Positions 9,025-16,731 of a DNA stretch of 64,000 bases are shown here, in pieces. Every line of letters begins with the position of its first letter. Within the stretch, counting starts at the first letter, position 1. The stretch comes from Hyphomicrobiales bacterium. Its GTDB lineage: Bacteria; Pseudomonadota; Alphaproteobacteria; Rhizobiales; Rhizobiaceae. A program made the position numbers and the translations under genes. Under the pieces are notes generated by a model that was given only the letters and a program-made list of their open reading frames with translations, did no database searches and had not been told where the DNA came from. Location: the NCBI GenBank assembly GCA_900465665.1, contig UBJO01000008.1, positions 1 through 64,000 of the forward strand. The letters run 5' to 3'.

Positions 9025-11565
9025 TCAGCCGGCCGACTTGCGCGAGCTCGGCGGAATGATGTCGACCTTGTCGTCGTTGCTCGAAACCGCGGCGCGGTGG
9101 CGCGTACGCCAGTCGCCGAGGAAGAGCAGGATCGGCGCCGCGATGAACACCGACGATGCTGCGGCGACGAGAATGCCGAACACCATCGGGATCGCGAAGC
9201 TTTCCACCGCGCTGCCGCCCCAGATTGCCATCGGCAGCAGGGCGAGGAAGGCGGTGACGTTGGTGTAGATGCTTCGGGCGAGGGTTTCGTTGATCGACTT
9301 GTCGATCAGTTCGCGCAGCGGCATCGACTTGTAGAGGCGCATGTTTTCACGCATGCGGTCGTAAACGACGACCTTGTCGTTCACCGAGTAGCCGACCAGC
9401 GTCAGGATCGCCGCGATGGCGGTCAGGTTGAAGTCGAGCCCGGTGAGAGCAAAGAAGCCGATGCATTTTGTCACGTCGAGAATGAGCGTGACGATGGCGC
9501 CGACCGCGAACGGCCATTCGAAGCGATACCAGATGTAGAGCAGCATCGCGAGGCTGGCGATCACGACGGACAGGATACCCGCCCATGCAAGCTCGCCGCT
9601 GACCTTCGGCCCGATGACATCGGTGCCGGTCACGGTTGCGGATGGATCGATCTTGACGATCTCGTCCTTCAGCTTTGTGACGGCTGCCGTCTGCGCCTCT
9701 TCACCGCCGTCCTGGCGCTGAGCGCGCACGGCCATGGTGTTGTTGTCACCATAGGACTGCAGCGACACTTCGCCGAGGCCGAGGCTGTTCAGGCCTTCGC
9801 GGAACTTGGCGAGATCGGCTGCTTCCTGCGTCTTCACCGACATCTGGATACCACCACGGAAATCGACGCCGTAGTTGAGGCCGGGATGGAAGAAGAGCAC
9901 GACCGATGCGACCGACAGCAGCGCGGAGACGGTCACGCCGAAGAAGCGCGCCTTCATGAACTGGATGTGCTTGTCGTAGGGGTAGAAGACCGGCAGCAGC
10001 GGCTTGATGTTGATGGTCTTCAGCTTGAAGCGGCGGGTGATCTCGATCATCGAAACGCGAACGAAGGCGACCGAGGTGAACATCGAGATGATCAGGCCGA
10101 GCGCCATGGTGACGGCGAAGCCGCGAACCGGGCCGGTGCCGAACCAGAACAGGATGGCGGCGGCGATAAGCGCCGTCATGTTGCCGTCGATGATGGTCGA
10201 GTAGGCGCGGCGGAAGCCGGTGTCGATGGCCGCGAACGAGCCCTTGCCCTTGCGGGTTTCTTCACGGATGCGCTCGTTGATCAGAACGTTGGCGTCAACC
10301 GCAAGACCAATGCCGAGCACGACGCCGGCGATGCCGGGCAGCGTCAGCGTGGCGCCGACAAGCGTCAGTGCCGAGAAGGTCAGGATCGTGTGGATGAGCA
10401 GCGCGACGTTGGCGAGAATGCCCCAGGTTCCGTAGAGCAGGAAGATGAAGGCTGCGACGAGGACAAAACCGACGAGACCGGAATAGATACCCATCTGGAT
10501 CGCATCGGCGCCGAGGTCGGCACCAACCGTGCGTTCTTCGATTACGGTGAGCTTGGCGGGCAGGGCGCCGGCGCGCAGCATGGCGGCAAGCGTGTTGGCC
10601 GTATCGGTCGAGAAGTTGCCCGAGATCTGGCCGGAACCGCCGGTGATCGGCTCGCGGATAACCGGGGCGCTCAACACCTTGTCGTCGAGAACGATAGCGA
10701 AGGGATTGCCGACGTTCTGGCGGGTGATGTCAGCGAAGCGGGTCGCGCCGGCGCTGTCGAAGCGGAAGCTGACGACGGGCTGCTGGCTCTGGTCAAAGCT
10801 GACGCGGGCGTCGGACAGGCGGTCACCGGAGATTTCGACACGGTCGAGAACCGGATAGGTATTGCCCTGATCGTCCTTGAGCATCGTCACGCCGGGGCCG
10901 GGAGCGTTGTTCGGCGCGAGCATGTGGAACGACATCTTGGCGGTCGAGCCGAGAAGCTGGCGAAGACGGGTCGGATCCTGTGCGCCCGGAAGCTGCACGA
11001 GAACGCGGTTGCCGCCGATGCGCTGGATCGTCGGTTCGGCGACGCCGACCTGGTCGACGCGCTGGCGAATGACTTCAAGGCTCTGCTGGACGGCGCTGTC
11101 GACGTTGCTGGAGATACCGGCGGCTGAGAAGGCAACGATGATGTTGCCGCCGCTGGTCGTGACCGAAAGGTCCGACTGGCCGGCGGAAATGCCGGTTGCG
11201 ATCGTGTTGCCCAGCGTGCGCAGCTGCATGACGGCTTCATCGGTCTGCGCCTGGTCGTTCAGCGTCACGACGATCTGATTCTGGTTGCGAACGACCGACT
11301 TCGGCTGGATGTTCTTTTCGCGCAGCACGCGGCGCGCGTCCTGCAGAAGCGACTGCAGACGCTCGCGCGTCAGGTCGGCTTCATCGACTTCGAGAACGAG
11401 GTGCGAGCCGCCGCGAAGGTCGAGACCGAGCGAGACCTGCTGGTGCGGGAGCCACGAGGGAAGGCGCTGCAATGTGGATTGCGGTAGGGCATTCGGCAGT
11501 GCGATCAGAATGCCGAGGAGAATGATCACCGTATAGGTGGCCACCAGCCATGGTGAGGTGCGCAT
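9025..11565 (-). CDS. secDF: Protein translocase subunits SecD and SecF fused
   Basis: The 846-residue inner membrane protein uses the proton gradient to help SecYEG export proteins to the periplasm. The SecD half (about 1-530) has a first membrane segment near 7-25, the DLRGGSHLVLEV box, a large periplasmic domain and five further segments. The SecF half (about 545-840) has its own first segment, the YGVDFRGG box and five more segments. Fusion of SecD and SecF in one chain is common in rhizobia and some other bacteria. The ATG at 11565 gives the usual family start. It is unrelated to the flagellar cluster. Confidence 0.97.
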   Translation of the reverse strand: MRTSPWLVATYTVIILLGILIALPNALPQSTLQRLPSWLPHQQVSLGLDLRGGSHLVLEVDEADLTRERLQSLLQDARRVLREKNIQPKSVVRNQNQIVVTLNDQAQTDEAVMQLRTLGNTIATGISAGQSDLSVTTSGGNIIVAFSAAGISSNVDSAVQQSLEVIRQRVDQVGVAEPTIQRIGGNRVLVQLPGAQDPTRLRQLLGSTAKMSFHMLAPNNAPGPGVTMLKDDQGNTYPVLDRVEISGDRLSDARVSFDQSQQPVVSFRFDSAGATRFADITRQNVGNPFAIVLDDKVLSAPVIREPITGGSGQISGNFSTDTANTLAAMLRAGALPAKLTVIEERTVGADLGADAIQMGIYSGLVGFVLVAAFIFLLYGTWGILANVALLIHTILTFSALTLVGATLTLPGIAGVVLGIGLAVDANVLINERIREETRKGKGSFAAIDTGFRRAYSTIIDGNMTALIAAAILFWFGTGPVRGFAVTMALGLIISMFTSVAFVRVSMIEITRRFKLKTINIKPLLPVFYPYDKHIQFMKARFFGVTVSALLSVASVVLFFHPGLNYGVDFRGGIQMSVKTQEAADLAKFREGLNSLGLGEVSLQSYGDNNTMAVRAQRQDGGEEAQTAAVTKLKDEIVKIDPSATVTGTDVIGPKVSGELAWAGILSVVIASLAMLLYIWYRFEWPFAVGAIVTLILDVTKCIGFFALTGLDFNLTAIAAILTLVGYSVNDKVVVYDRMRENMRLYKSMPLRELIDKSINETLARSIYTNVTAFLALLPMAIWGGSAVESFAIPMVFGILVAAASSVFIAAPILLFLGDWRTRHRAAVSSNDDKVDIIPPSSRKSAG

Positions 11566-11657
11566 TGTGTTGTCTATCCTTGATAACGCTTGAACCTGCG
11601 CTTCAGGCGCAGGCAGGCGTGTCGTAAATGCAATGGGAGGCGCCGAGGCGCGTGTCG

Positions 11658-12044
11658 TCAGGCCGCGAAAGCGGGCGGTCCATGCGAATCGTAGGGCTTC
11701 GCGTCAGCCGCGTAAAACGCGGGAGAAGTGGACTGCGAAAGCCGGAGGAAGCCGGGCGACAGGCGCTCGAAGACTTGCTGGTCAGCGGTCGCCGCGTCGC
11801 CGGAAGCATAGGTCGCGTATTTCTGCGCGACCTTGCGGTCGGCTGCCAGCACGCCGCGCACGACGTCGCGTGCGCTCAGCTGCAGCGGCTGGCTATCCTT
11901 GCTCGAAGAGGAGAATGCGTTGTTGGGGCCGCGCGCGGGGCCGAGCACGAGATTGCCGCCGAACAACAGGCCGAGATAAGCGAAGATCGCGACGGCCAGC
12001 GAGACGGCAACGCGACCAGTCATGCGGCGCGTATCGAACCTCAT
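11658..12044 (-). CDS. Small hypothetical protein with one membrane segment
   Basis: The 128-residue product is not recognised. It has a basic N-terminus, one hydrophobic segment (about 11-33) and a polar, Ser/Ala-rich remainder, so it is probably anchored in the inner membrane with a periplasmic tail. The ATG at 12044 has AGGAC six to seven bases upstream; a TTG 39 bases earlier has no such site. It precedes secDF on the same strand with a gap of about 90 bases. Confidence 0.6.
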   Translation of the reverse strand: MRFDTRRMTGRVAVSLAVAIFAYLGLLFGGNLVLGPARGPNNAFSSSSKDSQPLQLSARDVVRGVLAADRKVAQKYATYASGDAATADQQVFERLSPGFLRLSQSTSPAFYAADAKPYDSHGPPAFAA

Positions 12045-12098
12045 CTGGTCGTCCTGCGGATTTTCAATCTCGAACCGGCTCAACGGCGCAAAGTTCTC

Positions 12099-12304
12099 TC
12101 ATTGCTTCTCGGGAGAAGGCGTTTCCTCGGCCGCGCTTATACCAGCCTCGGTCTCGACTTCATAGGGTGAACTGTCATGATGCACTTGAGAGAGACGGTC
12201 AAGCATGCCCATGGCGATTTCGCGCTCGCCCATGATGACGGTATCAGCACCATATTGCCTGAGTTCCTCGACCTCATGTGCACTGCGGCCCGCAAGCGAA
12301 TGAT
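12099..12304 (-). pseudogene. 3' remnant of a Kef/YbaL-type cation:proton antiporter gene
   Basis: In this frame about 68 codons encode SAHEVEELRQYGADTVIMGE followed by REIAMGMLD. This matches the end of the TrkA-N-like nucleotide-binding domain of YbaL-type CPA2 antiporters. The membrane part and most of the nucleotide-binding domain are missing. The frame runs upstream only into the out-of-frame end of the GT39 gene, and there is no start codon or ribosome binding site at the break. It is therefore best read as a 5'-truncated relic. Confidence 0.6.
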
Positions 12305-12307
12305 ACG

Positions 12308-13732
12308 CTATTTTCCAGCCGCCAGGCAGCTGGCCTTCACCTTGTAGGCGTAGATCGTATTTCCACGATAATAGCCTTCGCTCGGCTGCCATGACTTGAT
12401 GGTCTGCGGCGGCTCTGCGCACTCGAAGGGCTGCGTGGTGACGAACAGCACGTCGTCGCTGACATTATTGGGTAGCGCGAAGGTCTGCTCATAATAGTTG
12501 TCAGGCGCTTCCGCCGGCGGCCGCGCGTAGATCTTCAAGGGCTCGTTTCTGAGCGTATGGTACATGTCCGCCAGGATGTCGCGGCTGTCGCTGACGATGA
12601 TCGCGGTGCCCGCCTGTCGCGCCAGATCGCCGGCTTCGCGGCTGACGGCGCTGCGGCCGAGATAGCGCTTCATCACCTCGTTTCCATTTGGCAGCACGAG
12701 CTGGTGCGCGAAGATGGCGGCGAGCGGAAAGAGCACGCTGGCCGTGCCGTTGATCGCGAACGACACGCGCAGCCCCTTGGGCCAGACGCGATGAAGCAGC
12801 CAGACGGCGAGGATCGTGCCGGCGACATAAGCCGTCACCGCCCAGTTGGCGTAGGCCTTGGCGATGAGAGCCTGGAAGGTGATCAGGAGCACGACGGGCA
12901 CGGAAAGCCAGATCAGCAATTTCTCGATCGGGCTGCCTTGCCCTCTCAAAGCCCGATAGACCGCCCAGAGGATCGCGAAGAACACGATAGGGCCGACAAC
13001 GCCGAACTGCGCGGCGAAGAATTCGATCCCGTGGCCGACATTGAGGCTCAGCCCGCTCCAGTGGGCGATGCTGGTCGTGTGCTTGATCGTCGTGGCGTCA
13101 TGGGTGGCGTTCCACCAGAGGTTCGGCGCCGCTACCACGATGGCAGTTGCGGCCGAAATGAAGAAGTCGCGCCAGCCGATCCGGGCCATCGGCAGAAGCA
13201 GCAGGGCGATCAGGCCGCCAGGGACGACGAACAGGATGGCGTATTTCGACAGGAAGGCGCAGCCGAAGGCCACGCCCATCAATAGCGCCAGGGCGATCGA
13301 GCGCTGGCGGGTCAGGCCGAAATAGGCGAACAGCGCAACAGCCAGGAAGAAGAGCAGAATGACGTCGGTCGAGAAGAAGACGGAAGAAAGAGCGACGCCG
13401 GGCAGCGTGATGTAGGTGACCCCCGTCCAGCCCTCGATCTCGGGGCTGACGAAGCGCTTGGCGAGCTTCATCAGCACGAAAGCGGTCGCCATGTGCACGA
13501 GCGGGCCGCAAAGCCGGATCCAGAAGATCGCGGTCGATCCCGAAAGTTCGGTCATCGCGCGGATCACCCAGGCGATCATCGGTGGCTTGGAGTAATAGCC
13601 GAAGTCGAAATTCTGCGACCAGAACCAGTATTGTGCCTCGTCGACGAACAGATCCGTCGTGTCGAAGTGCAAGGTGACGATGCGCCAAAGCGTCACGCCG
13701 ATAATGATGAGGATACCGAGGCGTGGGGACAT
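12308..13732 (-). CDS. ArnT-like GT39 family glycosyltransferase
   Basis: The 474-residue integral membrane protein has the DEAQYW(F)W motif (acidic D31/E32) in its first periplasmic loop and about ten to eleven hydrophobic segments up to about 360, then a soluble C-terminal part. Proteins of this family move a sugar from a polyprenyl-phosphate donor to lipid A, another lipid or a protein. The acceptor here is unknown. The ATG at 13732 was chosen because the upstream extension needs a TTG and is not hydrophobic. A truncated antiporter relic follows directly downstream. Confidence 0.85.
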   Translation of the reverse strand: MSPRLGILIIIGVTLWRIVTLHFDTTDLFVDEAQYWFWSQNFDFGYYSKPPMIAWVIRAMTELSGSTAIFWIRLCGPLVHMATAFVLMKLAKRFVSPEIEGWTGVTYITLPGVALSSVFFSTDVILLFFLAVALFAYFGLTRQRSIALALLMGVAFGCAFLSKYAILFVVPGGLIALLLLPMARIGWRDFFISAATAIVVAAPNLWWNATHDATTIKHTTSIAHWSGLSLNVGHGIEFFAAQFGVVGPIVFFAILWAVYRALRGQGSPIEKLLIWLSVPVVLLITFQALIAKAYANWAVTAYVAGTILAVWLLHRVWPKGLRVSFAINGTASVLFPLAAIFAHQLVLPNGNEVMKRYLGRSAVSREAGDLARQAGTAIIVSDSRDILADMYHTLRNEPLKIYARPPAEAPDNYYEQTFALPNNVSDDVLFVTTQPFECAEPPQTIKSWQPSEGYYRGNTIYAYKVKASCLAAGK

Positions 13733-13836
13733 GCGTCTGATTTCCGTAAACTGAACAAACCACCGCTGGCTAATGCGCAACGCTTCGCCGGCTCAGTGGT
13801 TAAACACGTCCATTACTGTTGTTTTATGACGGGAAT

Positions 13837-13950
13837 TCAAAGCACCCGCAAAGACAAGGCGACGCGGCCCGCTTCAATACGGTCGAGAAGTGCGACGGCC
13901 GTGAGAACAGACACAGCAAGAAAACATGCACCCAAACCCAGAACAATCAT
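13837..13950 (-). CDS. Possible 37-residue single-pass membrane peptide
   Basis: A 37-codon frame starts with ATG at 13950, eight bases after AGGG. It encodes a strongly hydrophobic stretch (MIVLGLGACFLAVSVLTAV) and then a short basic tail. No relative is recognised. It lies alone between the GT39 gene and the chemotaxis operon, on the minus strand. The good ribosome binding site and the membrane-helix-like composition are the only evidence. Confidence 0.4.
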   Translation of the reverse strand: MIVLGLGACFLAVSVLTAVALLDRIEAGRVALSLRVL

Positions 13951-14098
13951 TGCTCAATCCCTATGACGTCATGTCGTGATTTGCCGGGGATATAACACGA
14001 AGCTTGCTTCGAACTTGTAGCAGCCGCGCAACGCTACGCCAGTATTTCATGGATGGTTATTCGCGTTGCTCCGAAAGCCCACATTCATAAAATGGGTA

Positions 14099-14125
14099 TT
14101 AACCTTCAGGCAAGGAATTAACCAT
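14099..14125 (+). promoter_or_regulatory. Pair of CtrA-type half-sites upstream of icpA
   Basis: TTAACC at 14099-14104 and TTAACCAT at 14118-14125 are direct repeats 19 bases apart, about two helical turns. TTAACCAT is the form of the CtrA half-site reported for Sinorhizobium; the classical palindromic spacing of seven bases is absent. Binding is inferred. Confidence 0.4.
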
Positions 14126-14173
14126 AAACATTGCAATACACGTCGGAATGGGAAAATTTTAGCGTTCCTAGCA

Positions 14174-14210
14174 GGCATGACGCCGAACCGCCGTACCGGC
14201 TTAATCCGGT
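14174..14210 (+). promoter_or_regulatory. Flagellin-type leader element upstream of icpA
   Basis: GGCATGA at 14174-14180 is followed by an ACCGG/CCGGT hairpin (14195-14199 and 14206-14210, loop of six). The same arrangement precedes all four flagellin genes. Here it lies 205 bases before the icpA ATG instead of 68-84. Confidence 0.45.
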
Positions 14211-14378
14211 ATCGATCTCTCAAGTAGCTCTACGATAGTCCGCACTGATCGCGACAGGTCCGACCGCCGGCGTTAGCCCGCGTCAGGTCCGCACGCATCC
14301 GTGTTGGTGTCAGGAGGCTTGATTTCTCTTCGGGCGATATGCCCGGGCATTGGTTTGGGGACAGGCGTGGGGCAGAAT

Positions 14379-15992
14379 ATGCCATCGGATCAGGATCGTG
14401 GAGCACAGGCGGGCAGCCTGCGTGACCGCCTGCGCTTTGCCGGCCTCGATGCCGAGCAATGCGAGATGGTGCGGCGCTATCGCCCGGCGCTCCAGCAGCA
14501 CCTGACCTCAGGCCTTCGCGATCTTTTCCAGCGTTTCCAGTCTTTCCCCGATGCAGCCCGCAATTTCGAGAGCGAGCGCCAGGTCGATCGGCTCCATGAT
14601 CTGCAGACGTCGCACTGGGATGTACTGACCGATGCGCGCTTCGACAGCCTCTACGCCGAGCGCGTCAAGGTTCTGTCGGATTCCGAAAGCAAGATGGGAC
14701 TGGACCCCCGCTGGCATGTCGCCGGCCACGGCGTCGTCCTTGAGCATGTCATTGCCGGACTCGCCGATGAGCTTGCCGGGTCCTCCTTCCTTCCAAGCGT
14801 CAAGCGCCGAAAGCGCGAAATCGCCGACCTCATGACCGCGCTCATCCGCCTCGTGATGGTCGATGTCGAGATCGCCGTGTCGCTGCGTTTCAATGCGCTC
14901 CGCGCCTCGCAGCAGCGCCAGATCGCCGATCAGCGAAGCAGCGACAAGGCCGAGGTCGCCCGCGTATTCTCCGACGTCATCGAAGGTCTGGCCGCCCGCG
15001 ACCTGACCGCCCGCGCCGTCGTCACCGAGGATGGCCCGCACAATGATGTCGCCCTGGCGCTGAACGGCGCGCTCGAAGCATTGCAGACCGAATTCGGCGC
15101 GATCAGCGAACGTACCTTGAAGGCCGAGGCATCGGTTCAGGTGCTTGGCCAGTCCGCCCGCAATCTCTCCGGTCACGCTACCGGTCACGCCGAGCAGCTT
15201 CTGGCATCGGCCGCCACGCTCGCCGATCTCTCCGAAAACGTGCGCCGCAGTGCCGCCGGCAGTCGTGCGGCTGAAGATGCAGCCGCATCGACGCGCGCGG
15301 CAGCCGAAGCAAGCGGCGAGGTTGTCGGCCGCGCCATCTCTGCCATGGCCGACATCGAGCAGTCCGCCGAGCGCATCGGCCAGATCATCGGCGCCATCGA
15401 CGAAATCGCCTTCCAGACCAATCTGCTGGCGCTCAACGCCGGCATCGAAGCCGCTCGCGCGGGTGATTCCGGCCGTGGCTTCGCGGTCGTCGCGCAGGAA
15501 GTTCGCGCGCTGGCGCAGCGCTCGGCCGATGCCGCCCGCGAAATCAAGACGCTGGTGACCACCACCAAGTCGCAGGTGGATGCAGGTGTGCAGATGGTTG
15601 GCCGCACGCAGGATTCGATCGGCAGCATCGTGCGCCAGGTCACCGATATCAACGCCGCCATCGCCTCTGTCGCCAGCCAGACCAGCGACAACGCCTCCGT
15701 GCTCGATGCGGTCACCACCGACGTCAAGGGTCTGGGCGCACGCGTGGCTGAGAGCGCTGGCGCCGCATCGCATTCGGCCGATGGCGCAGACGATCTCCAC
15801 ACTGTCATCGTCGAGCTTGGCCGCACGGTCCGCGAATTCCGCATTGCCCGCAATCGCGCCGAGGCGAGTGACCGCCGGCCCGTTCGCGCCGTCGATGCCC
15901 AGCCCGCCCGCCGGGTTGTCGAGGAAGCCGACGCGGCATTCGATTTCAACCCTCCGCTCGCAAGTCTCGGAGGCGGACGAAATGCTTACTGA
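14379..15992 (+). CDS. icpA: Soluble methyl-accepting chemotaxis protein with a globin-like sensor
   Basis: The 537-residue protein has no membrane segment and matches the internal chemoreceptor that opens the rhizobial che operon. Residues about 12-180 look like a protoglobin (globin-coupled sensor) domain ([12 protein letters not shown]). Residues about 190-500 are a methyl-accepting signalling domain with the hairpin tip [20 protein letters not shown] at about 345-365. At the place where HemAT-type sensors have the haem-binding His (H-x-x-I-G-L), this protein has E103. There is no CheR-docking pentapeptide at the C-terminus. The ATG at 14379 has GGGGCAG upstream; an earlier ATG-less extension is unlikely. 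Confidence 0.88.
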   Translation: MPSDQDRGAQAGSLRDRLRFAGLDAEQCEMVRRYRPALQQHLTSGLRDLFQRFQSFPDAARNFESERQVDRLHDLQTSHWDVLTDARFDSLYAERVKVLSDSESKMGLDPRWHVAGHGVVLEHVIAGLADELAGSSFLPSVKRRKREIADLMTALIRLVMVDVEIAVSLRFNALRASQQRQIADQRSSDKAEVARVFSDVIEGLAARDLTARAVVTEDGPHNDVALALNGALEALQTEFGAISERTLKAEASVQVLGQSARNLSGHATGHAEQLLASAATLADLSENVRRSAAGSRAAEDAAASTRAAAEASGEVVGRAISAMADIEQSAERIGQIIGAIDEIAFQTNLLALNAGIEAARAGDSGRGFAVVAQEVRALAQRSADAAREIKTLVTTTKSQVDAGVQMVGRTQDSIGSIVRQVTDINAAIASVASQTSDNASVLDAVTTDVKGLGARVAESAGAASHSADGADDLHTVIVELGRTVREFRIARNRAEASDRRPVRAVDAQPARRVVEEADAAFDFNPPLASLGGGRNAY

Positions 15993-16055
15993 AGCACTGA
16001 TTTATGACGGCGGCTCACATTCGTTGGGCGCCAATCAGCAGATAGGAAAAGTCTG

Positions 16056-16346
16056 ATGGCAGCAAAAAAGAGTGGGAAGACGCTGAACCTGGCGGCGACC
16101 ATTGACCTCAACGAAGCCGCCGCCCTGCGCGACAAGTTTCTGTCGATGCGCGGCAGCGCCGTGTCGATCGATGCATCGGCCGTCGAGCGCGTCGGGGCCC
16201 TCGGCGCGCAGGTGCTGATGTCGGCCGCCAAGACCTGGGATCAGGACAAGCTTGCGTTCACCTTCACCAAGGTTTCGGACGCGTTTCAGAAAACCATGCA
16301 GCTGATCGGTGTGGATGTTCACCCGCTGCTCGCCAAGGAGATTTAG
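16056..16346 (+). CDS. cheS: STAS-domain chemotaxis protein CheS
   Basis: The 96-residue protein is a single STAS-like domain (SIDASAVERVGALGAQVL) between icpA and cheY1. In Sinorhizobium the protein at this position, CheS, binds CheA and speeds CheY1 dephosphorylation, so the pair works as a phosphate sink that resets the signal. The length and position agree. The ATG follows a GGAAAAG stretch, and the next gene starts two bases after its stop. Confidence 0.85.
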   Translation: MAAKKSGKTLNLAATIDLNEAAALRDKFLSMRGSAVSIDASAVERVGALGAQVLMSAAKTWDQDKLAFTFTKVSDAFQKTMQLIGVDVHPLLAKEI

Positions 16347-16348
16347 TA

Positions 16349-16714
16349 ATGAAGAAAAGAGTGCTGACCGTGGATGATTCACGGACGATCCGCAACATGC
16401 TCCTCGTGACCCTCAACAATGCGGGCTTCGAGACGATCCAGGCTGAAGACGGCGTCGAAGGTCTCGAGGTTCTGGAGACATCCCACCCCGACGTCATCGT
16501 CACCGACATCAACATGCCGCGTCTCGATGGCTTCGGCTTCATCGAAGGCGTTCGTCGCAACGAAAAGTACCGCGCCATTCCGATCCTGGTCCTGACGACC
16601 GAAAGCGATGCCGAGAAGAAGAATCGCGCACGCCAGGCCGGCGCCACCGGCTGGATCGTCAAGCCTTTCGACCCTGCCAAGCTGATCGATGCCATTGAGC
16701 GCGTAACCGCTTAA
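16349..16714 (+). CDS. cheY1: Chemotaxis response regulator CheY1
   Basis: The 121-residue receiver domain has acidic pair D9/D10, phosphoacceptor D53 (VTDINMPR), Thr in LTTESD and Lys in IVKPFDP. By position next to cheS and cheA this is CheY1, which in Sinorhizobium drains phosphate from CheA rather than acting as the main motor regulator. It sits between cheS and cheA in one operon. Confidence 0.93.
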   Translation: MKKRVLTVDDSRTIRNMLLVTLNNAGFETIQAEDGVEGLEVLETSHPDVIVTDINMPRLDGFGFIEGVRRNEKYRAIPILVLTTESDAEKKNRARQAGATGWIVKPFDPAKLIDAIERVTA

Positions 16715-16731
16715 AATCAGGAATTTCTTTT

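Larger units (their letters stand above)
13951..14378. other. Regulatory region upstream of the chemotaxis operon
   Basis: About 430 bases with no coding region. It contains two TTAACC copies (14099 and 14118), a GGCATGA box (14174) and a short CCGG hairpin (14195-14210). About 170 bases separate the hairpin from the icpA start, implying a long leader or a promoter nearer the gene that I could not identify. Confidence 0.6.

Noticed and set aside
9097..11127. A long plus-strand open frame opposite secDF
   Set aside because: Its composition (Asp, Glu, Arg, His, Gln-rich, no domain) is the typical shadow of a high-GC gene; secDF is complete and unambiguous.
14508..15800. A minus-strand frame opposite icpA
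   Set aside because: Repeated Gly/Asp-rich composition results from reading the receptor gene backwards; no ribosome binding site.
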